A stretch of 64,000 nucleotides of DNA from Brachionus manjavacas (Eukaryota > Rotifera > Eurotatoria > Ploima > Brachionidae): the NCBI GenBank assembly GCA_019054805.1, contig JAHQIY010000018.1, forward strand, positions 1,116,001-1,180,000. The letters are read 5' to 3'. This document shows, piece by piece, positions 10,037-21,962 of this stretch. Position 1 is the stretch's first letter, and every line of letters begins with the position of its first letter. Both the position numbers and the translations under genes were made by a program. A model generated the notes under the pieces. The model ran no database searches and was not told where the DNA came from. It worked only from the letters and a program-made list of their open reading frames with translations.

Positions 10037-12010
10037 AGGCTCTGTATTATTTTAGCAGACTAAAAATTAGCTAATTCAATTTAGCAAATTAAAATTAGCA
10101 AAATTCATTTTAGCAATGTAATAAATTTAGCAATAAACCTAATTGAATTAAGAAAAAAATTAGCAAACAGATTAAGCTAAAATTAGCATGCTTATTTTAG
10201 CAAGTTTTTTAGCAAAAAAGTTTTTTCTTTTTAATTATTTCAGATTAATTATATTGATTAGTCTAATTAAATCTTAAAAATGACAACCAATTGTTCAACT
10301 GACATTTATAGCCTAATCGAACAATTTGATGAGTTCGATATCAACCAAATCGGTCAAGTTACGGCATCTCAAAGAGGTCAGCCGCAATTGTACTATGAGG
10401 GATACTTTTATAGAATTTCATGTCAGAGTTCGAGTAGATTTAACTGGCGATGTATCGAGACACAACTAAAATGCAAAGCAAAATGTTATACCGATGGTAA
10501 TTTAATTGGTGAAAAATATTCAATTCATTTTAGTATACCTGACGATCGTACTCATAACCATGCGCCTAAATTGAGTCGTTTTGAAATCAAGGAAAAACGA
10601 AGAAAAATGAAAGAAGTGACTGTGGCATGTTCTAAAGTCATATCAAACGTGCCGCCGAGGCAAATCGTTGCCAGTGTGGTGAACGAAGTAAAATCGAAGG
10701 AGGCCGTTGCAAATATGCCTACTTATGAAGCCGATCGTCAAGCTATTAACAGGTTTAAAAAATCAACAAGACCTGATTATCCCCAAGAGCCAAAAAATCT
10801 TTCTGAAATACAATTGCCAGAATTTTTGATTTTTACTTTGGAAAAAGATGATTCGACTAATAAAAATTTTTTATTGCACGATTCAGGAGCAGATGATCCA
10901 AATAGATTTTTTATCTTTTCGACAAAAGAAAATTTAAAATTGTTAGAAAACAATAACTTATTTGCTGATGGCACATTTAGTATAGCGCCAACTTATTTTG
11001 AACAAGTCTATACAATTCATGGTTTAATTAATGGAAAATGTGTCCCGTTAGTTTATTGCTTGTTACCAAAAAAGAATGAGATTATTTATGTAAAATTCCT
11101 AGAAATCATCGCAGCTGAGCTAGAAAACCCTCCAAAGTCAGTGTCTTCCGATTTTGAACGTGCTTTTCTAAATGCAGTTGAACAAGTTTTCCCGAATATT
11201 ATTTTATATGGGTGCTTTTTTCATTATAAGCAAGCAATTTGGCGGAAGATCCAGGAGTTCGGTTTAAGTGTGCCTTATTCCAAGTGCCCGCAACATCGAA
11301 AAGTTTTAAAATTGGCCCAAGTTTTAGCTTTTGTCCCCCAGTTGATGTTAAATACTTGTTTAATAAAATAAAATCTGAACTTGACTCTAATTTAGAATTT
11401 TTCGAAAATGTATTAAAATTATTCAATTATATGGAAGAGACTTGGATTGGGTATGACACCACTAAGAAAGCTGGTAGAGGAAGAGGAGTGAAAGTTATAA
11501 CAACTTATGTTGAACCTAGATTTAAAATTGAGTTGTGGAATGTTAACAGCCGAATTAATGATTGCCTACCGCGCACTAACAACTCTGTAGAGGCTTGGCA
11601 TAATGCCTTTAGTAACATGCTCAGTAAGCACCCGTCCATTTATCCGCTGGTGGACAAATTTCGAGAAGAACAAAAAAAAACAGAAGATTTATTAGTAAAA
11701 TTAGAAACCGGTATCCAATACAAACGGAAACCAGCTTATATTTTATTAGACGATAGAATTAAAGAAATACAAAAAAATTATTCTTTAGCTAATTTTGATA
11801 AGTACTATGATAGTTTGTCGCTAATTTTGGATTATTAGGTTTTTCTTATTTTTTAAATTTGCTAAATTGAATAATTGCTAAATTGACTATTTTTCTTTTT
11901 GTTTATTGCTAATTTTAATAAAATTATTGCTATATTAGTGTTGCTAAATTTTTTTATTACTTGCTAATTTAATCAATTTAAATTAATCAATTCTAAAATG
12001 AACCGTCCCC
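10037..12010 (+). mobile_element. Most complete MULE element
   Basis: Runs from a 5' end at AAGGCTCTGTATTATTTTAG to a 3' end at ...CTAAAATGAACCGTCCCC, where retroelement coding sequence begins. The ends resemble an imperfect terminal inverted repeat (ATTTTAG shared). About 160 bp inside each end the sequence is studded with TTAGCAA at the 5' side and its complement TTGCTAA at the 3' side. The transposase ORF lies between. The left neighbour is MULE internal sequence interrupted at GGGCACTT, so this copy sits in, or is recombined with, another MULE; I find no target-site duplication. Confidence 0.75.
10280..11838 (+). pseudogene. MULE (Mutator-like) transposase with FLYWCH zinc finger
   Basis: A cut-and-paste transposase of about 519 residues if one base is allowed for. 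Residues about 30-95 form a FLYWCH zinc finger (WRC, CKAKC, HNH). The MULE domain has FADGTF (Asp about 231), SDFERAF (Asp about 291), CFFHYKQA and NNSVEAWH (Glu about 438), that is a DDE set. One frame break: the C run at 11335-11339 has 5 C, whereas 9200, 13140 and 14500 have 6 and read FVPPVDV through. The rest is open to LILDY at 11838. The copy therefore may be intact, with a homopolymer error, or only just dead. ATG at 10280 is preceded by the TTAGCAA-rich leader. Confidence 0.85.
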
Positions 12011-12958
12011 GTAGACAGCGGCGTTCCGCAAGGATCAGTACTAGGTCCAACCCTTTTTATTATTTACATAAACGATCTTCCTGACTCACTCAAAAACCCT
12101 TGTAAAATGTACGCAGATGATACAAAAATATTGGCAGAGATAAGGGCTGAATCAGCATTTCAAGACACAATTAATCTGCAACGTGACATCGAAAAAATCT
12201 CCAATTGGACAAATACTTGGCTTATGCGTCTCAATATTGGAAAGTGCAAAATCATGCATATCGGTAACAAAAATCCCAGGACAGAATACAACATACAAGA
12301 TTACGACTCCTTGAACAGAATCAAAATTGTTGAAAGCGAATGTGAACGAGACTTGGGTGTTTTAATCTCGAACGATCTAAAGCCTAGAAATCAAGTAAAT
12401 CAATCGGCATCAAAAGCTAACAGTATTCTAGGTTTATTGAAACGCACTTTGACCATACGGCATTCGTTCACCTGGAAAAAGTTATACACTTGTAATATTA
12501 GACCTCAGATTGAATTTGCAGTATCTTCTTGGAATCCATACACTAAACAAGATCATAATACACTAGAAAAGGTTGAGCACAGAGCTACAAAAGTTTCCAT
12601 CAATTTAAAAAGTTAATCTACGCTAAGCGTTGCGAAATACTGGGTCTAACATCGCTTAAATTACGTAGAACGCGTGGTGACTTAATTCAAAAGTTTAATT
12701 TGAATCAGGTATCGAAACAATTGATTGGCACACATCACCAATTCGTATTCCCCTGCAGTACGGGCACAGAGAGAGGCCAAGAAGGGAAATCGTCAGATGA
12801 TGTAACCAACGTCATGAATTCTGCAACAACAGAATAGTAAACCAATGGAACTTGCTTCCTGGTGAAGTCATTATGTCTAAAACCGTGAACGAGTTCAAAA
12901 ATAAACTGGATATATTTTTAAAACTGCCACAGGGCGTCCTTGACGCGCTTGCATGATA
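12011..12958 (+). pseudogene. CR1-like reverse transcriptase fragment (copy 3, palindrome loop)
   Basis: Same fragment as 17085-18030, beginning at VDSGVPQGS directly after the MULE end. The A run at 12607-12611 has 5 A where the open copy has 6, closing the frame at 12616; the rest of the thumb lies in another frame. It lies between the two giant arms and is followed by its triplet-rich tail at 12985-13000. Confidence 0.8.
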
Positions 12959-13124
12959 ATAGTCATGCTGCAGTTTAAACTATTACTACTACTCCTACTA
13001 CAAAAAATAGTCCATCCTCTTTAAAAGTTTGCATTTATTTTTTTTAAATAACTTTTTTTTTATTTGTATCGACGATCGAAAAAAAATGGTATTTTTATTG
13101 AAAAAATTATAAATTTAAAGGTAT

Positions 13125-14198
13125 TTAAACATCAACTGGGGGGACAAAAGCTAAAACTTGGGCCAATTTTAAAACTTTTCGATGTTGCGGGCACTTGGAA
13201 TAAGGCACACTTAAACCGAACTCCTGGATCTTCCGCCAAATTGCTTGCTTATAATGAAAAAAGCACCCATATAAAATAATATTCGGGAAAACTTGTTCAA
13301 CTGCATTTAGAAAAGCACGTTCAAAATCGGAAGACACTGACTTTGGAGGGTTTTCTAGCTCAGCTGCGATGATTTCTAGGAATTTTACATAAATAATCTC
13401 ATTCTTTTTTGGTAACAAGCAATAAACTAACGGGACACATTTTCCATTAATTAAACCATGAATTGTATAGACTTGTTCAAAATAAGTTGGCGCTATACTA
13501 AATGTGCCATCAGCAAATAAGTTATTGTTTTCTAACAATTTTAAATTTTCTTTTGTCGAAAAGATAAAAAATCTATTTGGATCATCTGCTCCTGAATCGT
13601 GCAATAAAAAATTTTTATTAGTCGAATCATCTTTTTCCAAAGTAAAAATCAAAAATTCTGGCAATTGTATTTCAGAAAGATTTTTTGGCTCTTGGGGATA
13701 ATCAGGTCTTGTTGATTTTTTAAACCTGTTAATAGCTTGACGATCGGCTTCATAAGTAGGCATATTTGCAACGGCCTCCTTCGATTTTACTTCGTTCACC
13801 ACACTGGCAACGATTTGCCTCGGCGGCACGTTTGATATGACTTTAGAACATGCCACAGTCACTTCTTTCATTTTTCTTCGTTTTTCCTTGATTTCAAAAC
13901 GACTCAATTTAGGCGCATGGTTATGAGTACGATCGTCAGGTATACTAAAATGAATTGAATATTTTTCACCAATTAAATTACCATCGGTATAACATTTTTC
14001 TTTGCATTTTAGTTGTGTCTCGATACATCGCCAGTTAAATCTACTCGAACTCTGACATGAAATTCTATAAAAGTATCCCTCATAGTACAATTGCGGCTGA
14101 CCTCTTTGAGATGCCGTAACTTGACCGATTTGGTTGATATCGAACTCATCAAATTGTTCGATTAGGCTATAAATGTCAGTTGAACAATTGGTTGTCAT
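13125..14198 (-). pseudogene. MULE transposase, C-terminally truncated
   Basis: Minus-strand copy open from MTTNCSTDIYS to FVPPVDV (357 codons), then cut off by the junction to retroelement flank at about 13128. FLYWCH finger and both catalytic Asp regions (FADGTF, SDFERAF) are present; the Glu region is lost. It is the mirror image of 10280-11352, with a change in the finger (CKEKC instead of CKAKC). Its TTAGCAA-rich leader extends to about 14450. Confidence 0.85.
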
Positions 14199-14449
14199 TT
14201 TTAAGATTTAATTAGACTAATCAATATAATTAATCTGAAATAATTAAAAAAGAAAAAACTTTTTTGCTAAAAAACTTGCTAAAATAAGCATGCTAATTTT
14301 AGCTTAATCTGTTTGCTAATTTTTTTCTTAATTCAATTAGGTTTATTGCTAAATTTATTACATTGCTAAAATGAATTTTGCTAATTTTAATTTGCTAAAT
14401 TGAATTAGCTAATTTTTAGTCTGCTAAAATAATACAGAGCCTTAAGTGC

Positions 14450-15464
14450 CCGCAACATCGAAAAGTTTTAAAATTGGCCCAAGTTTTAGCTTTTGTCCCC
14501 CCAGTTGATGTTAAATACTTGTTTAATAAAATAAAATCTGAACTTGACTCTAATTTAGAATTTTTCTGAAATGTATTAAAATTATTCAATTATATGGAAG
14601 AGACTTGGATTGGGTATGACACCACTAAGAAAGCTGGTAGAGGAAGAGGAGTGAAAGTTATAACAACTTATGTTGAACCTAGATTTAAAATTTTCAACAT
14701 AAGTTGTTATAACTTTCACTTTTAGCAAGTTTTTTTAGCAAAAAAAGTTTTTCTTTTTTAATTATTTCAGATTAATTATATTGATTAGTCTAATTAAATC
14801 TTAAAAATGACAACCAATTGTTCAACTGACATTTATAGCCTAATCGAACAATTTGATGAGTTCGATATCAACCAAATCGGTCAAGTTACGGCATCTCAAA
14901 GAGGTCAGCCGCAATTGTACTATGAGGGATACTTTTATAGAATTTCATGTCAGAGTTCGAGTAGATTTAACTGGCGATGTATCGAGACACAACTAAAATG
15001 CAAAGCAAAATGTTATACCGATGGTAATTTAATTGGTGAAAAATATTCAATTCATTTTAGTATACCTGACGATCGTACTCATAACCTAGGTTCAACATAA
15101 GTTGTTATAACTTTCACTCCTCTTCCTCTACCAGCTTTCTTAGTGGTGTCATACCCAATCCAAGTCTCTTCCATATAATTGAATAATTTTAATACATTTT
15201 CGAAAAATTCTAAATTAGAGTCAAGTTCAGATTTTATTTTATTAAACAAGTATTTAACATCAACTGGGGGGACAAAAGCTAAAACTTGGGCCAATTTTAA
15301 AACTTTTCGATGTTGCGGGCACTTGGAATAAGGCACACTTAAACCGAACTCCTGGATCTTCCGCCAAATTGCTTGCTTATAATGAAAAAGCACCCATATA
15401 AAATAATATTCGGGAAAACTTGTTCAACTGCATTTAGAAAAGCACGTTCAAAATCGGAAGACAC
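14450..15464. repeat. Scrambled block of MULE fragments (right arm)
   Basis: Mirror of 9010-10036: 14450-14690 plus, a short minus piece to about 14724, 14724-15088 plus (leader, MTTNCSTDIYS, FLYWCH finger), 15087-15464 minus (VEPR back to SDFERAF). The reading frames across the fusion points (for example HNLGST at 15088) are artefacts of the joints, not new proteins. Confidence 0.8.
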
Positions 15465-15466
15465 AA

Positions 15467-16913
15467 TTGTACTATGAGGGATACTTTTATAGAATTTCAT
15501 GTCAGAGTTCGAGTAGATTTAACTGGCGATGTATCGAGACACAACTAAAATGCAAAGCAAAATGTTATACCGATGGTAATTTAATTGGTGAAAAATATTC
15601 AATTCATTTTAGTATACCTGACGATCGTACTCATAACCATGCGCCTAAATTGAGTCGTTTTGAAATCAAGGAAAAACGAAGAAAAATGAAAGAAGTGACT
15701 GTGGCATGTTCTAAAGTCATATCAAACGTGCCGCCGAGGCAAATCGTTGCCAGTGTGGTGAACGAAGTAAAATCGAAGGAGGCCGTTGCAAATATGCCTA
15801 CTTATGAAGCCGATCGTCAAGCTATTAACAGGTTTAAAAAATCAACAAGACCTGATTATCCCCAAGAGCCAAAAAATCTTTCTGAAATACAATTGCCAGA
15901 ATTTTTGATTTTTACTTTGGAAAAAGATGATTCGACTAATAAAAATTTTTTATTGCACGATTCAGGAGCAGATGATCCAAATAGATTTTTTATCTTTTCG
16001 ACAAAAGAAAATTTAAAATTGTTAGAAAACAATAACTTATTTGCTGATGGCACATTTAGTATAGCGCCAACTTATTTTGAACAAGTCTATACAATTCATG
16101 GTTTAATTAATGGAAAATGTGTCCCGTTAGTTTATTGCTTGTTACCAAAAGAATGAGATTATTTATGTAAAATTCCTAGAAATCATCGCAGCTGAGCTAG
16201 AAAACCCTCCAAAGTCAGTGTCTTCCGATTTTGAACGTGCTTTTCTAAATGCAGTTGAACAAGTTTTCCCGAATATTATTTTATATGGGTGCTTTTTTCA
16301 TTATAAGCAAGCAATTTGGCGGAAGATCCAGGAGTTCGGTTTAAGTGTGCCTTATTCCAAGTGCCCGCAACATCGAAAAGTTTTAAAATTGGCCCAAGTT
16401 TTAGCTTTTGTCCCCCAGTTGATGTTAAATACTTGTTTAATAAAATAAAATCTGAACTTGACTCTAATTTAGAATTTTTCGAAAATGTATTAAAATTATT
16501 CAATTATATGGAAGAGACTTGGATTGGGTATGACACCACTAAGAAAGCTGGTAGAGGAAGAGGAGTGAAAGTTATAACAACTTATGTTGAACCTAGATTT
16601 AAAATTGAGTTGTGGAATGTTAACAGCCGAATTAATGATTGCCTACCGCGCACTAACAACTCTGTAGAGGCTTGGCATAATGCCTTTAGTAACATGCTCA
16701 GTAAGCACCCGTCCATTTATCCGCTGGTGGACAAATTTCGAGAAGAACAAAAAAACAGAAGATTTATTAGTAAAATTAGAAACCGGTATCCAATACAAAC
16801 GGAAACCAGCTTATATTTTATTAGACGATAGAATTAAAGAAATACAAAAAAATTATTCTTTAGCTAATTTTGATAAGTACTATGATAGTTTGTCGCTAAT
16901 TTTGGATTATTAG
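15467..16913 (+). pseudogene. MULE transposase, N-terminally truncated and frameshifted
   Basis: Mirror of 7558-9009. Starts at LYYEGYF in the FLYWCH finger. Frame breaks at an A run near 16147-16151 (4 A instead of 6), at the C run near 16411-16415 (5 instead of 6) and at 16749-16755 (7 A instead of 9). All sit in homopolymers. FADGTF, SDFERAF and NSVEAWH are all present. The 3' TTGCTAA-rich end runs to about 17084. Confidence 0.85.
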
Positions 16914-17084
16914 GTTTTTCTTTTTTTTAAATTTGCTAAATTGAATAATTGCTAAATTGACTATTTTTCTTTTTGTTTATTGCTAATTTTAATAAAATTA
17001 TTGCTATATTTGTGTTGCTAAATTTTTTTATTACTTGCTAATTTAATCAATTTAAATTAATCAATTCTAAAATGAACCGTCCCC

Positions 17085-18030
17085 GTAGACAGCGGCGTTC
17101 CGCAAGGATCAGTACTAGGTCCAACCCTTTTTATTATTTACATAAACGATCTTCCTGACTCACTCAAAAACCCTTGTAAAATGTACGCAGATGATACAAA
17201 AATATTGGCAGAGATAAGGGCTGAATCAGCATTTCAAGACACAATTAATCTGCAACGTGACATCGAAAAAATCTCCAATTGGACAAATACTTGGCTTATG
17301 CGTCTCAATATTGGAAAGTGCAAAATCATGCATATCGGTAACAAAAATCCCAGGACAGAATACAACATACAAGATTACGACTCCTTGAACAGAATCAAAA
17401 TTGTTGAAAGCGAATGTGAACGAGACTTGGGTGTTTTAATCTCGAACGATCTAAAGCCTAGAAATCAAGTAAATCAATCGGCATCAAAAGCTAACAGTAT
17501 TCTAGGTTTATTGAAACGCACTTTGACCATACGGCATTCGTTCACCTGGAAAAAGTTATACACTTGTAATATTAGACCTCAGATTGAATTTGCAGTATCT
17601 TCTTGGAATCCATACACTAAACAAGATCATAATACACTAGAAAAGGTTGAGCACAGAGCTACAAAAGTTTCCATCAATTTAAAAAAGTTAATCTACGCTA
17701 AGCGTTGCGAAATACTGGGTCTAACATCGCTTAAATTACGTAGAACGCGTGGTGACTTAATTCAAAAGTTTAATTTGAATCAGGTATCGAAACAATTGAT
17801 TGGCACACATCACCAATTCGTATTCCCCTGCAGTACGGGCACAGAGAGAGGCCAAGAAGGGAAATCGTCAGATGATGTAACCAACGTCATGAATTCTGCA
17901 ACAACAGAATAGTAAACCAATGGAACTTGCTTCCTGGTGAAGTCATTATGTCTAAAACCGTGAACGAGTTCAAAAATAAACTGGATATATTTTTAAAACT
18001 GCCACAGGGCGTCCTTGACGCGCTTGCATG
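17085..18030 (+). pseudogene. CR1-like reverse transcriptase fragment (copy 4)
   Basis: The most readable copy: VDSGVPQGSVLGPTLF at the MULE border, YADDTKI, WTNTWLMRLNIGKCKIMHIG, CERDLGVLIS, IRPQIEFAVSSWNP, open to 17912. The natural end (NRIVNQWNLLPGEV to VLDALA, about 18028) is in another frame behind a TGA at about 17873. The TAC/ACT-rich tail follows at 18056-18076. Confidence 0.85.
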
Positions 18031-18603
18031 ATAATAGTCATGCTGCAGTTTAAACTATTACTACTACTCCTACTACAAAAAATAGTCCATCCTCTTTAAA
18101 AGTTTGCATTTATTTTTTTTAAATAACTTTTTTTATTTGTATCGACGATCGAAAAAAATGGTATTTTTATTGAAAAAATTATAAATTTAAAGGTATTTAA
18201 AAGTAAACTAAAAGAGATTCTTTTAAAGCTAATGAAAAATATTTTAATCTTGATTAGCTAGATGATACAAACACAATATGATACAATCAGGATCAGAAAA
18301 CTGAAGCTTACCCAAATAAAGTCTAAAAAAATACTTAATTTTTGATTTTCAGTCTAAAATTATGACAAGCAATTTTTTTTATTTAATTTTAAAAAGTTCG
18401 TAATTTTATAGATTTTTAAATGGGCTTTCTAAATTAGTATGATTTAATAGTAATAAATAGAATTTTGATTGAGATATGAGGTCCAAAAGACATGAATACT
18501 ATGGTTTTTATTGATTAAAATGACGATTATGAACAAAAAATTAAAAATATATTGTTTCTAGGTTATTAGTGATACAGATTAAAAGAGTTAACCCAAAAAT
18601 GTT

Positions 18604-19018
18604 AAATCAAAAGAAATTACATTAGATGAGTTAAGAGCAAAGTTGTTAGAACATCCGGCCTTTGAAAATGAGAATTCTCATTTACAAAAATTAGCATCAA
18701 ATTACGGTTATAAGGTTATATTTTTTCCTAAATTTCATTGAGAGTTAAACTCTATTGAAGGACTATAGTATGGATCTCAAGTCATATGTTAGAAAAAACA
18801 ATGACCAAGACTTTAATAAACTTATGGGATTGATTGAAGAAGGCCTTAAGCGTTTTAAAGCCAAAAATTTGAATATTAAACTATGGAAAAGATTTTGAAA
18901 CGCTTTAGAAATGTATCAAAAAAGATCAACTTATCAGGAAGTTTTAACTCAATTATTTGTAACAAAATCAAGAAGTAATATTCAAACGCATAAAAAAAAC
19001 ATAGATTTAACACAAAAA
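18604..19018 (+). pseudogene. DDE-superfamily transposase C-terminal remnant (copy 3)
   Basis: Direct repeat of 1066-1480 with the same internal stops (FPKFH, stop, ELNSIEGL). Confidence 0.6.
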
Positions 19019-20025
19019 AAATTAAAAATCATATTTTTAACATTAAACCTTTGTTAAAACTTATTAATAGTATAAAATTTTTATATAACTACAAAATTTT
19101 AAAATTCTTAATAATATTGTTTAATTTTAAGAAGTTTTGCTAAAAATTAGAATAAAAATATTAAAATATTAAAATGCTAACTTTTACTTATTATTGAGTA
19201 AACAAGTCATAAGAAAAAAAATTTGTGTCAAGAAAGGAGTCGTGTTGGCGGAATAAATTTTAAAGATAAAAATTCTGAAAAATTTTAATTTTTTTCTTTT
19301 TTTTTATTATTAAAATGGTCTAAATAACAACATCTCACATAAAAAAATATTCTTTCAAGGTAATTTGATGCGAACTTTTATAAAAAAAATAAAAAAAAAT
19401 TACTGGTCTATGTTAATCGATACAATCTGAAATAATGTTAAAAAACCGACCCCTCATTCATAGATTTAAGAGTTAATCCTATAAAAATTTTGATGAAAAA
19501 TTTAAATAATTCGTCGTGAAAAACCCTAAATTGAAGTATTTTTTTAATTTTTAATGCAAAAACCAGTTGGTCGATAGATGCCCTTGCAGCATCGTCATAC
19601 TTTAAATATGTTCCTATCAATAAACTGAAATCATTTAAACCGGCATTTGTTCTAGTAACAGATCCTTTTGAAAATTAAATTGCTTTCTTTGATCCTCTAT
19701 TTTTTGATTGAACTGCTCCCTTTAGACATGCATTTTTACAGAGAACTGCCTATTTTCGACATTGGATTATAATTTTTGAAACTGTATTAAATGATGGAAC
19801 AGTTCCTTTTAGCCCTATAATTGCTTTTTTTAATACCAGAAATTGTTCTAGGAACTATTCTCTCAGGAGCTTAAAATTTTTTTTTTTGAACATTTATTTG
19901 TTTCTGGAATTCTCTGCACCTGAATTTTTTTTTCGAAATGCTCCATTTCGACCTTGAATTTATTTCTGTGCACCTGCATTTTTTTTTGATTTGCAATTGT
20001 TTTACTTCTTCATTTGGGCCTTTAT

Positions 20026-21962
20026 TTGTTCTCTTTGGAGCTTTTTTGTTGCTGAGTCCTGAAATTTTTGGTGACTCTTCTTCTTTTGAACCTTTATTTT
20101 AAATAATTAGGCTATTTTTCATGTTAATATCTATATCTATTAAGAGAATGGTAAGTATATTGTGAGAAAATTTTTTTTTAAATCAAAAAGAGTTGTTGTA
20201 AAACTACTTTTTTTGAAAAAAATTTAAAATTTTGAAAGCATTTTACAATTAAAAAAATCAAAAAATTTAATCAGAAAATATAAAATTTAGTTTATGGAAT
20301 TAAATTATAAAATTTTCTTAACAAATATAAAATTTAAAGTTGAAAGAGCTCAATCAGATAAAATAATTAACAAAAATCAAGAAAAAGTTAAATGTAAAGG
20401 AAAATCATTTTATAAAAGACAATATTAGTGCTGCTACGAAACATAATTACGAAGTAAAATTACGTAATTTTAAGTTAATTTTCTTAATTTTTTGAAAAAT
20501 TAAGTAATTTAACCGTATTTTACATCGAATTACTTTTGTAAAATTACGTAAATTTACCAATTTTTACTTAAAAAATGGTAAAACTACATAGGGCCACAAA
20601 AAGATGATTTTTTAAATTAATAGAATTATTTTAAAAAAATAACAAATTTTTTTCGTAGTTTTATTTTTAAATTAGATTTGAATTCAAGAAAAATTTAACA
20701 ATGCTATATCATTTGAGCTCAAAATCAACATATTAACACTAGCTTAGAACCAAAAATCTAAAATTAAGACGTTGCTTTAACATTTTAAACCTACCGCTTA
20801 GTTAACAGCAATTTTTACCAATTTTGGAAATTAATTTTTAAATTGACAAAAAATTTAGAAGAGAAAAAATATCCATATTTAAAAAAGAAAAATCAAATTT
20901 TGAAAAAATAATCTTGAAAAATTTGATTTTTGAATTTTCTGTTTGCCAAAAAAGTTAAAAATAAGGTCTTAAGGTGTTTTCTTCGACATTTACATAGAAA
21001 CTGAATTTGGCGAAATTTCAACATTAAGACAGAGTGGTAAGTCTTGGAATCTTGACTTTTTAATTATTAAAATAAAGATTCTCATTAGATAAAATCGAAT
21101 ATTTTCTGAAAAACAATTGTCTTAAAAATTTTCAATTTATGTTTTTTCTTTTCTGAGTCAAAATAATAATAATTTTATAAAATATGCTAAAAATATGGAT
21201 GGACTTAAAATTAAAAAAAATATTTAATAATTGAAGCAAATAATAAAAATCATAATCTGAGCATAATGAAAATCAAATTTTCAAAGATAGTCATACACCT
21301 ATTTCTAAAATGATTCCAAATTTAACAAATATAATTTATTGAATGGATAAATTAAATTTTTAATGTATTTATATTCAAAATTCTAGTAAATAATTAGGTG
21401 CGTTTGATTATTATTTATTAAATGAATTAAAGAGACTTGATAAAGATACTTTATTTAAATAAAAATATTTTTAAAATTAATAATGAATTATTTCAATTTA
21501 ACTTTAGTCATGTCAATTGAAAAATATTGAAATATTATTTGAGAAAAAATTTCAATGAATAAAACAATGAGTCAAAATTAAGTACCAGTTTAAACTCGAA
21601 ATTTTTATCTTTTAGTTTTTTTATTAAAGAAAAAAAATTTCTTTTTTGAAAATTTTGTAATATATCATTATAGTCATTTGAAGATAAAGAAATATCATAG
21701 ACCAGCTGCTAATCTTGACCTAGTCCGAAGATTTATTTAATTCATAGCAGAACTACTTAATATTTAATCCAGTCTTAGCCGACCTTTGCTTAACTATCAA
21801 GTAAAGATATATTTGATTTCATATTTTCTATATTCAATTTGAGAACAATAATTTTAACATTTTTTATAAATTTCAAAACCTTTTCTAATAGATAACTAGG
21901 TCTCGGGTTTTATTCGCATTAATTATCTCTCATTGTTTAGTCTATCGCAAACTTAAGCTAAA
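20026..21962. other. Intergenic, non-coding
   Basis: AT-rich sequence after the end of the giant palindrome, with no supportable ORF. It contains half of a TIR element at 20427-20700. The last 300 bases should include the promoter of the F-BAR gene, but I cannot point to a specific element. Confidence 0.5.
20427..20700. mobile_element. One-ended copy of the ACGTAAAT-rich TIR element
   Basis: Starts with GTGCTGCTACGAAACAT and continues with the GTAAAATTACGTAATTTT series and the inner GCCACAAAAAGATGATTTTT, all matching the first 200 bases of 23580-24197. The opposite end is not found. Confidence 0.6.

Larger units (their letters stand above)
4465..11352. repeat. Left arm of giant inverted repeat (about 6.9 kb)
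   Basis: Pairs with 13128-20025: for any matched position the two coordinates add to about 24480-24490 along the whole length. I checked this at the reverse transcriptase ORFs (7291 with 17181), the scrambled MULE junctions (9390 with 15088, 10036 with 14450) and the outer end (4465 with 20025). The outer end falls at the shared words GGCCTTTATT; beyond it the flanks differ. The inner end is a MULE/retroelement junction near 11352 and 13128. Confidence 0.9.
13128..20025. repeat. Right arm of giant inverted repeat (about 6.9 kb)
   Basis: Reverse complement of 4465-11352. The loop between the arms, 11353-13127, is itself a direct repeat of about 16430-18195: MULE C-terminus, reverse transcriptase fragment and its 3' flank. 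At the inner junction (about 13121-13132) retroelement 3' sequence is joined to MULE sequence across a shared GTATTTAA, a microhomology join. Confidence 0.9.

Noticed and set aside
10777-10974. Repeated antisense ORF MPSANKLLFSNNFKF (also 8422, 13504, 15856)
   Set aside because: Lies exactly opposite the MULE domain in all copies; a shadow of the transposase.
11239-11338. Start MAEDPGVRFKCALFQ as a separate gene
   Set aside because: It is the transposase sequence read out of frame before the short C run; the true frame joins FVP to PVDV.
1-20025. Reading the whole palindrome as a Polinton/Maverick with long terminal repeats
   Set aside because: No integrase, DNA polymerase B or capsid genes; the arms carry MULE and CR1-like pieces only. 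The Ulp1 fragment alone is not enough.
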